64,000 bases of DNA from positions 1 through 64,000 of the forward strand of contig JAEXXM010000039.1 of the NCBI GenBank assembly GCA_023405815.1, read 5' to 3'. Below, one piece after another: positions 7,986-16,730 of this stretch (the stretch's first letter is position 1; each line of letters starts with the position of its first letter). The position numbers and the translations under genes are program-made. This DNA is from Pseudomonadota bacterium. Lineage in GTDB: Bacteria; Pseudomonadota; Alphaproteobacteria; Rhizobiales; Hyphomicrobiaceae. Below the pieces are notes generated by a model. The model did not search any database and had not been told where the DNA came from. It saw only the letters and a list, made by a program, of their open reading frames with translations.

Positions 7986-9926
7986 ATGGCGGCAATTGCC
8001 AAGGCGAAGCGCCCGAGGCGCCCCACGCCGCGCTCGTGTCTCGGTCCGGTTGCGGATCTCGAGGCTCATCTCCCAGCAGAGTGGTGGCGCAAGCTTTTCA
8101 ACGCGCTTTATGTGAAGACCGACGGTGACGTCGTCGAGAACAACGAGAACACGCGCCGCGACGTCGATTTCATCCTCGCCGCCGCGGCGGTGCAGCCGCA
8201 TAGCCAGATCCTCGACTTGTGCTGCGGCCAGGGCCGCCACTGCCTCGAGCTCGCGCGTCGGGGATTCAGGAACGTCACCGGCGTCGACCGCTCGCGCTAC
8301 CTCGTGCGCCTCGCCAAGAAGCGGGCACAGAACGAGCGCCTCCAGGTCGTGTTCAAGGAAGGCGATGCGCGTAACCCGCGGTTGCCGGAGTCGAGCTTCG
8401 ACTGCGTTGCCATCATGGGCAACTCGTTCGGGTACTTCTCGAATAAGCAGGACGACGAAAAGGTGCTGTCGACGGTCGGCAAACTGCTGCGTCCCTCGGG
8501 GCAGCTCGTCCTCGACATCACCGACGGCGCATACATGGCCGATCACTTCGAGCGCCGCTCGTGGGAATGGATCGACGAGCACCACTTCGTGTGCCGCGAG
8601 CGCTCCCTGTCGAGCGACCGCGAGCGACTGATCTCTCGCGAGGTCATCGTCCACGACGAGCTCGGCGTCATCGCCGATCAGTTCTATGCCGAGCGCCTCT
8701 ACACCCGCGAGGGCATCGCCAAGCTTTTGGAGAAGTGCGGCTTCCGTAACGTTCGCCATCACGGCAACGCGGAGGCACTTTCGGATCGCGATCAGGATCT
8801 CGGGATGATGGCGCGGCGCCTTCTGCTGTCGGCCGATGCCCCGGCACTTCCGGCGCGCAAGCCGCGCGGCAAGGTCAGTCTCATCGACGTCACCGTGGTG
8901 ATGGGTGACCCGCGGCTGCCGGACGCCGTGAAGCGCGGGGGCGCATTCCAGGCGGAGGACCACGACACCATCCGCCGGCTGAAAGATGCGCTGTCGGAGC
9001 TGAAGAACTACAAGTTCCGCTACCTCGACAACCACGCTACGCTTGATCGCGATCTATCGGAGCTGCGCACGGATCTCGTGTTCAATCTGTGCGATGAGGG
9101 CTTCAACAACGACCCGTTCAAGGAGCTGCACGTTCCGGCGATGCTGGAGGCGCTCGAGTTGCCGTACACGGGTGCGGGGCCGCCGGCGCTTGCCGCCTGC
9201 TACGACAAGGGCCTCGTGCGCGCGGTTGCGATGACGCTGGATGTTCCGGTGCCGCTCGAGACGCACGTTCGTCCGGGAGACCAGGGTGCGACGCTGCCGT
9301 CGGTGTTCCCGGCGCTTCTGAAGCCCAACTTCGGCGACAGCTCGCAGGGCATCACCAAGGACGCAGTCGTCAGCAACGAGAAGGCGCTGCTCGACTACCT
9401 CGACCGTCTGCGCGTCGCGTTCCCGAGGCGGCCGGTGCTGGTGCAGGAGTACCTCACGGGATCGGAATACTCGGTGACGCTCGTCGGCAACCCGGACCAG
9501 GGACTGCGCGCGCTGCCGATCCTCGAGGTCGACTTCACCAAGCTCGATCCGACGCTGCCGAAGATCCTCGGCTATGAGTCGAAGTGGGAGCCCGACAGCC
9601 CCTACTGGACACAGGTCTCCTATCACGAGGCAGACCTGCCGGAGATCCAGCAGCAGCAGCTCGTCGAGCACTCGGCGCGGCTGTTCGAGCGGCTCGGATG
9701 CCGCGACTATGCGCGCTTCGATTTCCGCGCCGACGCCAAGGGCGAGATCAAGCTGCTCGAGGTGAACCCAAATCCGGGCTGGTGCTGGGACGGGAAGGTC
9801 AATCTCATGGCTGGGTTCGCGGGCATGCGCTACTCGGAGCTGCTTGGGCAGATTCTCGGCGCGGCCGTCGAGCGGCTCAACATCGTCGGGAAGAGCTCGG
9901 CACCGCAGGTCGAAGCGGCACAGTAG
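7986..9926 (+). CDS. fused SAM methyltransferase / D-Ala-D-Ala-ligase-like ATP-grasp enzyme
   Basis: A 646-residue two-domain protein. Residues ~25-280 are a class I methyltransferase with motif I ILDLCCGQGRHCLELA (75-90), the acidic D101 and the post-motif region LRPSGQLVLDITDG. Residues ~298-635 form an ATP-grasp ligase related to D-Ala-D-Ala ligase. Landmarks are LPYTGAG (392-398), the ATP-binding Lys in CYDKGLVRA, FPALLKPNFGDSSQGI (441-456), VLVQEYLTGSEYSV, and metal ligands D579, E592 and N594 in RFDF and LLEVNPNPGW. Both active sites look intact. The start is preceded by GAGGACATACGTCC. TspO follows 18 bases later. It may join a carboxylate to an amine and methylate a substrate or product. 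True peptidoglycan Ddl is unlikely because the Ddl substrate motifs diverge and a methyltransferase is attached. Confidence 0.85.
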   Translation: MAAIAKAKRPRRPTPRSCLGPVADLEAHLPAEWWRKLFNALYVKTDGDVVENNENTRRDVDFILAAAAVQPHSQILDLCCGQGRHCLELARRGFRNVTGVDRSRYLVRLAKKRAQNERLQVVFKEGDARNPRLPESSFDCVAIMGNSFGYFSNKQDDEKVLSTVGKLLRPSGQLVLDITDGAYMADHFERRSWEWIDEHHFVCRERSLSSDRERLISREVIVHDELGVIADQFYAERLYTREGIAKLLEKCGFRNVRHHGNAEALSDRDQDLGMMARRLLLSADAPALPARKPRGKVSLIDVTVVMGDPRLPDAVKRGGAFQAEDHDTIRRLKDALSELKNYKFRYLDNHATLDRDLSELRTDLVFNLCDEGFNNDPFKELHVPAMLEALELPYTGAGPPALAACYDKGLVRAVAMTLDVPVPLETHVRPGDQGATLPSVFPALLKPNFGDSSQGITKDAVVSNEKALLDYLDRLRVAFPRRPVLVQEYLTGSEYSVTLVGNPDQGLRALPILEVDFTKLDPTLPKILGYESKWEPDSPYWTQVSYHEADLPEIQQQQLVEHSARLFERLGCRDYARFDFRADAKGEIKLLEVNPNPGWCWDGKVNLMAGFAGMRYSELLGQILGAAVERLNIVGKSSAPQVEAAQ

Positions 9927-9944
9927 GCAAGCAAAGGCGGCTAA

Positions 9945-10397
9945 GTGACGAGATACGCAAGTCTGCTCGTGTTCCTCGCGCTCGTGCTCGGTGCGGCCTA
10001 TTTCGGCATGACCTATCTTCCCGGGCCGTTCTACGCAGCGCTGCAGAAACCGGCGTGGACGCCGCCCAACGAGGTGTTCGCGCCGGTTTGGACCGTGCTC
10101 TACGTGGTGATCGCGCTCGCGGGGTGGATCGCGTGGCGCGCGCAGGGGTTCGGCCCGTTGTTGTGGCTTTGGCTGATCCAGCTGGCGCTCAACGGGGTGT
10201 GGTCCTATCTCATGTTCGGTGAGAAGCAGATCACGTCGGCGCTTCTCGACATTGGCGCATTGTGGCTGGCAATCCTCGCCTTCATCGTTCTCGCCTGGCC
10301 GGTGCGGCGCTCGGCAGCGCTCCTGTTTGTGCCCTATCTGTTGTGGGTCACGTTCGCGGCGGCGCTGAACATGGAGATCTGGCGGCTCAACGCCTGA
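9945..10397 (+). CDS. tspO: TspO/MBR family tryptophan-rich sensory protein
   Basis: A 150-residue five-helix membrane protein of the TspO/MBR (translocator protein) family, which binds porphyrins and affects tetrapyrrole and stress signalling in alphaproteobacteria. The Trp-rich signature is clear: KPAWTPPNEVFAPVWTVLY after the first helix, the motif QLALNGVWSYLMFG, and YLLWVTFAAALNMEIWRLN at the C-terminus. The start is GTG at 9945. The gene follows the methyltransferase/ATP-grasp fusion by 18 bases and may share its transcript. The physiological ligand cannot be inferred. Confidence 0.92.
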   Translation: MTRYASLLVFLALVLGAAYFGMTYLPGPFYAALQKPAWTPPNEVFAPVWTVLYVVIALAGWIAWRAQGFGPLLWLWLIQLALNGVWSYLMFGEKQITSALLDIGALWLAILAFIVLAWPVRRSAALLFVPYLLWVTFAAALNMEIWRLNA

Positions 10398-10458
10398 TCC
10401 CATCTGTGCCCCTCGGTCCGGCGCTGTTAGAATTCGAGCGGCGATCCTGGGGGGCATC

Positions 10459-11277
10459 ATGATACTGCAATCGGGAAGCTCGACGTCATCGTCCGGCGCG
10501 GCAGCGGTGTGCGGGGACTGTGGCGCGCCTGCGAGCGGGAATTTCTGCTCGACCTGCGGCGCCGATTTGCGGGCGAGCGCGCTCGGATTCCTCGGCCAGG
10601 CGGCGGCTCCCGTTCGGCGCAGCTTCCCTGTCGTCTACCTGAAGATATTGATGTCGCCGGTGCGGCAGACGGCTGCTCTCGCCGAGGATCCGAGCTATCG
10701 CAACTATCTGGCGTTCGCTCTCACCGGAATCGCGATCTACTGCCTGCTGTTCGTGCCGGTGGTGATGCGCATGGTCGTCCCGACGGGCGGCGCCGAGGTG
10801 AGCGAAAGCATGCTGACGCTCATGAAGGCGCTGTCGCAGATCGGGATCTATTTCGGCGTGGCGCTGACCTTCGTGCTCGGCTACGCGCTGTTTCGCTTTT
10901 TCGCGCGCGAACGGCGCTCGCTCGGAGCCTATTTCAAGCTCTACGCCCTAGCGATCGGGTTCATAGCGCCCCTCTATGGAGCCTACGATTTCGTGGTGAA
11001 GGTCATCCTCGGAGGCGTCGGCATGTCGTCACTCGGCATGGTGACGGAGGGGGACCTGACGAGGCCGACGACGGTGATCTCCGTCGTCCTCGCATTGCTG
11101 CTATGGGTCTACTTCGTCGCCATCCACCGGCGCTTCTGGGCCATGTCGATCTGGAAGGCGACGCTGCTCTATCTCGTCGCCTCCCTGGTCTCGAGCCAGC
11201 TCGGCTACTGGCTGATGTGGTGGGTCGGCTTCTATTCGGCGCGCATCCTGATTGCGGCGGGCATCGTCACGGCATAG
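10459..11277 (+). CDS. zinc-ribbon multi-pass membrane protein
   Basis: A 272-residue protein with an N-terminal zinc ribbon CGDCGAPASGNFCSTCGADL (residues ~18-37) followed by a membrane domain. At least five hydrophobic segments lie near residues 85-108, 125-150, 160-185, 205-222 and 232-265. The layout resembles Yip1-like or zinc-ribbon membrane proteins of alphaproteobacteria, but no specific function is known. It starts 61 bases after tspO and converges on the Aat-like gene, with only 4 bases between the two stop codons and no clear terminator. Confidence 0.7.
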   Translation: MILQSGSSTSSSGAAAVCGDCGAPASGNFCSTCGADLRASALGFLGQAAAPVRRSFPVVYLKILMSPVRQTAALAEDPSYRNYLAFALTGIAIYCLLFVPVVMRMVVPTGGAEVSESMLTLMKALSQIGIYFGVALTFVLGYALFRFFARERRSLGAYFKLYALAIGFIAPLYGAYDFVVKVILGGVGMSSLGMVTEGDLTRPTTVISVVLALLLWVYFVAIHRRFWAMSIWKATLLYLVASLVSSQLGYWLMWWVGFYSARILIAAGIVTA

Positions 11278-11281
11278 TCGT

Positions 11282-12181
11282 TCACGGACGTGCGGCTACC
11301 GTCGCGAGGTCGTCCTCGACCTGCCAGCGCCCCTCGCGACCGCCCGATGCGGTGTGCTCGGTCAGGATCGCGTCGAACTCGCCGCGCGGGATGGAGCGGA
11401 AGCCCATGGCGTCGATGGTGCGGGTGAAGTCCTTCCCGTCGTTGAGGACGTAGCCCCACTTCGCCAGATGGTGGTTGAACGATGCGAAGCCCATCTTCGA
11501 GGTGTTGGATTCGCGGCTGAACTGGGATTCTGTGTAGAAGACGCGGCCGATCGCCAGGCCGTAGCCGCCGCCGATAAGGCGCCCATCGGCGCTCCACACC
11601 TCGAACGAGTGCGCGAAGCCGAGATCGTGCAGGGCGGAATAGAGCGACATGATCTTAGGGGTGATCCACGTGAGGCCGAGGGGGCGCCCCTTGCGCGGCT
11701 CGGCGCACGCCTCGATCACGGCGTCGAAGGCCATATCGAAGGTGACGGTATAGTCCGTCTTGCGCATCTCGCGACGCAGGCGCTTGCCGATGTGCTGCTC
11801 ATTGAGAAAGAGCACCATGCGCTCATGACGCGTCCACCACTTCAAGGGACCGATATGGCACCAGGGAAAGAACCCGTTGCGCGCGGCGTCGACGATACGC
11901 TCAGGCGTCAGGTCGCGGCAGACGCCGGCGAAGGTGTTGGGACGGGCGTAGATCGTGGCTTCGCTCGGCTGTCTTGTTCCGCCGCGGCAGATGTCCGCCA
12001 CCATGCTCGCGAGCAGGAACGGCACCTCTGCGATGCGCTTGGGATGGAGCGCGTAGGCGGTTCCCATCGTCCAGCGCAGGAGCTTTGCCTTGGGGGATTC
12101 GCGAAAGCGCCGCTCCCTCGCGACTTTCCCGCTCGCCTCCTCGGCAAGGATATCCAGAAATGCTCCAGCGACGTTGGCCAT
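11282..12181 (-). CDS. divergent leucyl/phenylalanyl-tRNA-protein transferase-like protein
   Basis: A 299-residue paralogue of Aat, which transfers Leu or Phe from tRNA to N-terminal Arg/Lys to create ClpS-ClpAP degrons. Matches to the canonical Aat encoded at 19027-19707 include RNGFFPW, LGFAHSFEVW, GRLIGGGYGLAIGRVF and FSRESNTSKMGF. It differs in a ~90-residue N-terminal extension and in the catalytic D-x-Q region, where Gln is replaced by Lys (LNDGKD). The start at 12181 is set by GGGAGGAAATC directly upstream; an ATG at 12250 is less likely. Activity on tRNA is unproven and the substrate may differ. Transcription is separate from the ECF cluster upstream, with ~130 bases between. Confidence 0.75.
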   Translation of the reverse strand: MANVAGAFLDILAEEASGKVARERRFRESPKAKLLRWTMGTAYALHPKRIAEVPFLLASMVADICRGGTRQPSEATIYARPNTFAGVCRDLTPERIVDAARNGFFPWCHIGPLKWWTRHERMVLFLNEQHIGKRLRREMRKTDYTVTFDMAFDAVIEACAEPRKGRPLGLTWITPKIMSLYSALHDLGFAHSFEVWSADGRLIGGGYGLAIGRVFYTESQFSRESNTSKMGFASFNHHLAKWGYVLNDGKDFTRTIDAMGFRSIPRGEFDAILTEHTASGGREGRWQVEDDLATVAARP

Positions 12182-12310
12182 GATTTCCTCCCGGCAATGG
12201 GGCCGTTGGTTGGGGCGAGCGATGCGCCCGCTGTCATGCCGGGGTTCCACACAAGTCGCGTGCCAGAGCGGTGAGGCGTTAACGTTCGCAGGGTTAACGG
12301 CGCGAAAGGC

Positions 12311-13573
12311 CTATTCTGCGCAATCCGCGGCGCGTTTCAGGAGCAACACGCGCTCGCGGGCGTTCTGCGTCAGGGCGGCCGCGCGTTCGAATTCGGCACG
12401 GGCTTCCCCGGAGCGTCCCAGCTTGGCGAGGAGGTCGCCGCGCACGCTGGGCAGGAGGTGGTAGTCCTTGAGGAGCGGCTCAGAGCTCAAGGCGTCGACA
12501 ATGCGCAGGCCGGCATCGGGGCCCAAGTGCATCGACAGGGCGACAGCGCGATTTAGCTCGACTATCGGCGAAGGCATGACCTCGCCGAGCCGGCCGTAGA
12601 GGCCGACGATCGAGGCCCAGTCGGTTTCGTCGGCAGTGCGCGCGCGGGCATGACAGGCGGCGATGGCGGCCTGTAAAGCGTAGGGACCTAGGTCCGGCGA
12701 GAGGGTGGTGGCGCGGGCAAGGGCGGCAAGTCCGCGGCGGATCAGGAGCTGATCCCAGCGGGCCCGGTTCTGATCGAGCAGCAGGATGGGCTCGCCGTCA
12801 GGGCCCCTGCGGGCTGCAAGGCGCGATGTCTGCAGCTCCATGAGAGCGACGAGGCCTTGCACCTCGGGCTCTTCGCGTGCGAGCTCGGCGAGGATGCGTC
12901 CGAGACGCAGTGCCTCCTCGCAGAGCTGGGGGCGCATCCAGTCGTCCCCGGCAGTCGCCGCGTATCCCTCGTTGAAGACGAGGTAGATCACCGAGAGAAC
13001 GGAGGCAAGGCGCTTCTCGAGTTCCGGTCCGCGCGGCACCTCGAACGGCACCTTCTTGTCGGAAAGCGTGCGCTTGGCGCGCACGATACGCTGAGCAATC
13101 GTCGGCTCGGGGACGAGAAAGGCGCGGGCGATCTCCTCGGTCTTGAGGCCGCCGATGAGCCGAAGTGTCAGGGCGACCTGAGCCTCCGTGCCGAGTACCG
13201 GATGGCAGGAGATGAACATCAGGCGGAGAAGGTCATCGCCGATGTCGTGGTCGAGCGCGGCATCGAGGTCTGGCATCTCAGCTTCGCCGTCGGTGGCAAG
13301 GTCGCTCTCGATCTCGGCGTGCTTGCGGTCGATGAGCTTTGAACGACGGATGCGATCAATGGCCCGGTTCTTGGCCGAGGCCATGAGCCAGGCGCCGGGC
13401 CTGTCGGGGATGCCGGCCCGCGGCCACTGCTCCAGTGCCGCGACGAGCGCGTCCTGGGCCAACTCCTCGGCGAGGCCGACATCGCGCAGCATGCGCGTCA
13501 GCCCGGCAATGAGCTTTGCCTGCTCAATGCGGAACACTGCCTCGATGGCGCGATGTGGATCGGTAGCCGTCAC
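12311..13573 (-). CDS. ECF42-type RNA polymerase sigma factor
   Basis: A 420-residue ECF sigma factor with a long C-terminal extension (DUF6596 type). Region 2 is seen in GLAEELAQDALVAALEQWP and in PGAWLMASAKNRAIDRIRR. Region 4 lies around LRLIGGLKTEEIARAFLVPE, followed by RIVRAKRTL. The remaining ~230 residues are helical and TPR-like, with the group hallmark IYLVFNEGYAAT. ECF42 sigma factors have no classical anti-sigma factor, and their genes lie beside DGPF/YCII proteins. Two such genes sit immediately upstream on the same strand, supporting this grouping. The regulon is expected to include those neighbours. Confidence 0.9.
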   Translation of the reverse strand: MTATDPHRAIEAVFRIEQAKLIAGLTRMLRDVGLAEELAQDALVAALEQWPRAGIPDRPGAWLMASAKNRAIDRIRRSKLIDRKHAEIESDLATDGEAEMPDLDAALDHDIGDDLLRLMFISCHPVLGTEAQVALTLRLIGGLKTEEIARAFLVPEPTIAQRIVRAKRTLSDKKVPFEVPRGPELEKRLASVLSVIYLVFNEGYAATAGDDWMRPQLCEEALRLGRILAELAREEPEVQGLVALMELQTSRLAARRGPDGEPILLLDQNRARWDQLLIRRGLAALARATTLSPDLGPYALQAAIAACHARARTADETDWASIVGLYGRLGEVMPSPIVELNRAVALSMHLGPDAGLRIVDALSSEPLLKDYHLLPSVRGDLLAKLGRSGEARAEFERAAALTQNARERVLLLKRAADCAE

Positions 13574-13612
13574 GGCTACCGATCACAGCATCATCGCCAG
13601 GGCCGATCAAGA

Positions 13613-14035
13613 TTACGGCGCAACAGCCGGCTGCGCGCAGGACGCCGCCGACGTCTCGGCATCGGGGCAGCCCTCGCCCTCGAACATCTGCCGGACCTCG
13701 CACTCACCCTCCCACTCGGGCCAGTGCTTGCGGTGGAGCTCCATGAAGCGCATGGTCAAGTCCATGGCTTCCTCCTTGGTCTTCACGTCAAACACTGCAT
13801 AGCCGCCGATCACCTCCTTGGCTTCGGCGAAGGGGCCGTCAGTGACGGTGAGCTTGCCGTTAGACAAGCGCACCCTGTAGCCGCCCATGGACGACGGCAG
13901 GAGGCCGCCCATGTCGACCATGACGCCTGCCTTGGTCATCTCCTGACCGAGCTGATCCATCGCTTCCATCAGGGACTGGGGCGGGGGGCCGAGGCGGTAA
14001 TTTTCCGAAGACTTCACCATCGACATGAATCGCAT
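13613..14035 (-). CDS. YciI/DGPF-domain protein 1
   Basis: A 140-residue YCII-related protein containing the DGPF signature (LTVTDGPFAEAKEVIGGYAVF). The family adopts a ferredoxin-like dimer fold; its biochemical role is unresolved. The N-terminus MRFMSMVKSSENYRLG is typical of the ECF42-associated subgroup, and a Cys-containing tail (residues 122-140) extends past the domain. It lies 39 bases upstream of the sigma-factor gene on the same strand, probably in one operon. GGGAGAACAACG precedes the start. Confidence 0.88.
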   Translation of the reverse strand: MRFMSMVKSSENYRLGPPPQSLMEAMDQLGQEMTKAGVMVDMGGLLPSSMGGYRVRLSNGKLTVTDGPFAEAKEVIGGYAVFDVKTKEEAMDLTMRFMELHRKHWPEWEGECEVRQMFEGEGCPDAETSAASCAQPAVAP

Positions 14036-14136
14036 CGTTGTTCTCCCATCATTGGCTGGAGAGCCGGTGACTGGCCGGCTCTAACGAGACGTCGAACGGC
14101 GTGGTGCCGGATCGACAGGGCACGGCAATTTTTTCT

Positions 14137-14547
14137 TCAGCCCTTCATCTGCTGGTCGAGCCGGCGGTGATGCTCGATGGCGTCGCCCTCGCCAAAGTCC
14201 TCCAACTCGAACAGCTGGCGGATCTCGATCTCGCTATCCTCCATGTGCGGGTTGGGGCAGCGCTTGATCCACTCGATGCACTCGGCGAGCGATTTGGTCT
14301 GCAGGATCCAATAGCCGGCGACGAGCTCCTTGGTCTCGGCAAAAGGGCCGTCGATTACGGAGCGCTTGTCGCCGGAGAAGCGCACACGGGCGCCCTTGGC
14401 GCTCGGCTGCAGGCCGTTGCCGTCGAGCATGACCCCGGCCTTGATCATCTCCTCATTGAACTTGGCCATCGCGCCGAGCAGCTCCTCGGAGGGCATCACG
14501 CCGGCTTCGGAGTCCTTGGTCGCCTTCACGAACACTATGAATCTCAT
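14137..14547 (-). CDS. YciI/DGPF-domain protein 2
   Basis: A 136-residue paralogue of the protein at 13613-14035, with the DGPF signature in RSVIDGPFAETKELVAGYWI. The N-terminus MRFIVFVKATKDSEAG and the motif WIKRCPNPHME are typical of proteins encoded beside ECF42 sigma factors. It is the first gene of the minus-strand cluster DGPF2-DGPF1-sigma, with 101 bases between the two DGPF genes. GGGAGAAAACG lies just upstream of the ATG. Function is unknown; transcription by the cluster's own sigma factor is inferred from what is known of ECF42 systems. Confidence 0.88.
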   Translation of the reverse strand: MRFIVFVKATKDSEAGVMPSEELLGAMAKFNEEMIKAGVMLDGNGLQPSAKGARVRFSGDKRSVIDGPFAETKELVAGYWILQTKSLAECIEWIKRCPNPHMEDSEIEIRQLFELEDFGEGDAIEHHRRLDQQMKG

Positions 14548-14807
14548 CGTTTTCTCCCTGCTTCGTGCACTCGTTCCGAACCTGGAGATTTCCTGGCTCT
14601 ACCGTCACGTCGAATGGTCGGCCCCGAAATCGACACGGGGGCGCAACTTTTTTGGGCGAGGCCGAATCGGCCCAAAATCGCGGCCCAGAAACGCGTCCAT
14701 GGCGCGCCTTGACGCCCCCAAATGCGGATGGTCTATGGGCCGCCTTATCTCATGGCCGCCCTTTGGGCGCCCTTTAGCCGTTCCGGCCCATAATCCAAGG
14801 GGCATTC

Positions 14808-16355
14808 GTGACCGACACCGTCCTCATCATCGATTTCGGCAGCCAGGTTACCCAGCTCATCGCGCGGCGGGTGCGCGAAGCGGGCGTCTATTCGGAGATC
14901 GTGCCCTTCAACCAGGCTGAGGCGGCTTTGGCTCGTCTCAAGCCGAAGGCGCTGATCCTGTCGGGCGGTCCAGCATCGGTGACGACGGAGGGCTCGCCGC
15001 GCGCGCCGCAGCAGGTGTTCGAGAGTGGGCTGCCGATCCTCTCCATCTGCTATGGCCAGCAGACGACGGCCGTGCAGCTCGGCGGCGTCGTTGAGGGCGG
15101 TCATCCGGCCGAGTTCGGCCGCGCCGAGGTGGTGATCAAGGAGCCGTCGGCATTGTTCGACGGCATCTGGGACGTGGGCAAGCGCTACCCGGTGTGGATG
15201 AGCCATGGCGACCGCGTCACGCGCATGCCGGACGGCATCACCGTCAAGGCGACGAGCGAAAACGCGCCGTTCGCGGTGGCGACGGACGAGAAGCGCCGCA
15301 TCTATACGACGATGTTCCATCCCGAGGTGGTGCACACGCCCGACGGCTCGAAACTGCTTTCCAACTTCGTGCACAAGATCGCGGGCCTCAAGAACGACTG
15401 GACGATGGCGCACTTCCGCACGTCCGAGGTGGAGAAGATCCGCCGCCAGGTCGGGAAGGCGCGCGTCATCTCGGGGCTATCGGGCGGCGTCGATTCAGCC
15501 GTCGCGTCAGTGCTCATCCACGAGGCGATCGGTGACCAGCTCACCTGCATCTTCGTCGATCACGGGCTGATGCGGCAGAACGAGGCCGAGGAGGTCGTCA
15601 GCCTGTTCCGCGGGCACTACAACATTCCGCTGGTGCACGTCGATGCGCGCGAGCGCTTCCTTACGGCGCTCGCGGGGAAGAGTGATCCGGAAGCCAAGCG
15701 CAAGACCATCGGCGCGTTGTTCATCGACGTGTTCGAGGAGGAGGCGCGAAAGCTCGGCGGCGCTGATTTCCTCGCCCAGGGCACGCTCTATCCCGACGTG
15801 ATCGAGAGCGTATCGTTCACAGGCGGGCCTTCGGTGACGATCAAGTCGCACCACAACGTCGGTGGCCTGCCGGAGCGCATGAACCTGAAGCTCGTCGAGC
15901 CGCTGCGCGAACTCTTCAAGGACGAGGTGCGTGCGCTTGGGCGTGAGCTGGGGCTGCCGGAGAGCTTTGTCGGCCGCCATCCGTTTCCGGGGCCCGGCCT
16001 CGCCATCCGCATTCCGGGCGAGATCACCGAGGAGAAACTGTCGATCCTGCGCCAAGCGGATGCGATCTATCTCGACGAGATCCGCAAGGCCGGGCTCTAT
16101 GACGCGATCTGGCAGGCGTTCGCGGTGCTCTTACCGGTGCGCACGGTGGGCGTGATGGGAGACGCGCGCACGTATGACTATGTCTGCGCGCTGCGCGCCG
16201 TCACCTCGACCGACGGCATGACGGCCGACTACTACGACTTCCCGCACTCGTTCCTGGGGCCGACGGCGACGCGCATCATCAACGAGGTGCGCGGCATCAA
16301 CCGCGTCGTCTACGACATCACGTCGAAGCCGCCTGGCACGATCGAGTGGGAGTAG
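14808..16355 (+). CDS. guaA: GMP synthase (glutamine-hydrolysing)
   Basis: GuaA aminates XMP to GMP using glutamine and ATP, completing the branch begun by guaB at 4544. The 515-residue protein has a class I amidotransferase domain (1-195) with the Cys in PILSICYGQQTT and the His/Glu pair in MFHPEVVHT. The ATP-pyrophosphatase domain carries the P-loop SGLSGGVDSAVASVL near 225. The C-terminal dimerisation domain ends in the family-typical KPPGTIEWE. The start is GTG at 14808 with AAGGGG 5 bases upstream. The ArsC-like gene follows after 18 bases. Confidence 0.97.
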   Translation: MTDTVLIIDFGSQVTQLIARRVREAGVYSEIVPFNQAEAALARLKPKALILSGGPASVTTEGSPRAPQQVFESGLPILSICYGQQTTAVQLGGVVEGGHPAEFGRAEVVIKEPSALFDGIWDVGKRYPVWMSHGDRVTRMPDGITVKATSENAPFAVATDEKRRIYTTMFHPEVVHTPDGSKLLSNFVHKIAGLKNDWTMAHFRTSEVEKIRRQVGKARVISGLSGGVDSAVASVLIHEAIGDQLTCIFVDHGLMRQNEAEEVVSLFRGHYNIPLVHVDARERFLTALAGKSDPEAKRKTIGALFIDVFEEEARKLGGADFLAQGTLYPDVIESVSFTGGPSVTIKSHHNVGGLPERMNLKLVEPLRELFKDEVRALGRELGLPESFVGRHPFPGPGLAIRIPGEITEEKLSILRQADAIYLDEIRKAGLYDAIWQAFAVLLPVRTVGVMGDARTYDYVCALRAVTSTDGMTADYYDFPHSFLGPTATRIINEVRGINRVVYDITSKPPGTIEWE

Positions 16356-16373
16356 CGCCACGAGGGCATCCCG

Positions 16374-16730
16374 ATGAAGCAGGTGACGATCTACGGTATA
16401 CCGAACTGCGACACGATGAAGAAGGCGCGGGCCTGGCTCGAGAGCCATGACATCGCCTACGAGTTCCACGACTACAAGAAAGCCGGCATCGACCAAAAGC
16501 GGCTCGAAACGTGGAGCCGGAAGGTCGGGTGGGAGACCTTGCTCAATCGCGCCGGCACGACGTTCCGCAAGCTTCCTGACAGCGACAAGCACGGCCTCGA
16601 CGCGAAGAAAGCGATCGCTCTGATGCTGGCGCAACCCTCGATCATCAAGCGGCCGGTGCTCGACCTCGGGGGCGGCAAGCTGCTCGTCGGCTTCAAGCCC
16701 GAAGTCTACGCCGAAGCTTTCGTGCGCTAA
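16374..16730 (+). CDS. ArsC/Spx-family reductase-like protein (YffB type)
   Basis: A 118-residue thioredoxin-fold protein of the ArsC/Spx family. The start MKQVTIYGIPNCDTMKKARA has a single Cys at the glutaredoxin-like site. SIIKRPVLDLGGGKLLVGFK is the usual C-terminal motif of the YffB branch. YffB proteins are thought to be glutathione-dependent reductases, though not necessarily of arsenate. No arsenic genes are nearby, so an arsenate role is not supported. It follows guaA by 18 bases and its stop overlaps that of the convergent dehalogenase-like gene. Confidence 0.85.
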   Translation: MKQVTIYGIPNCDTMKKARAWLESHDIAYEFHDYKKAGIDQKRLETWSRKVGWETLLNRAGTTFRKLPDSDKHGLDAKKAIALMLAQPSIIKRPVLDLGGGKLLVGFKPEVYAEAFVR

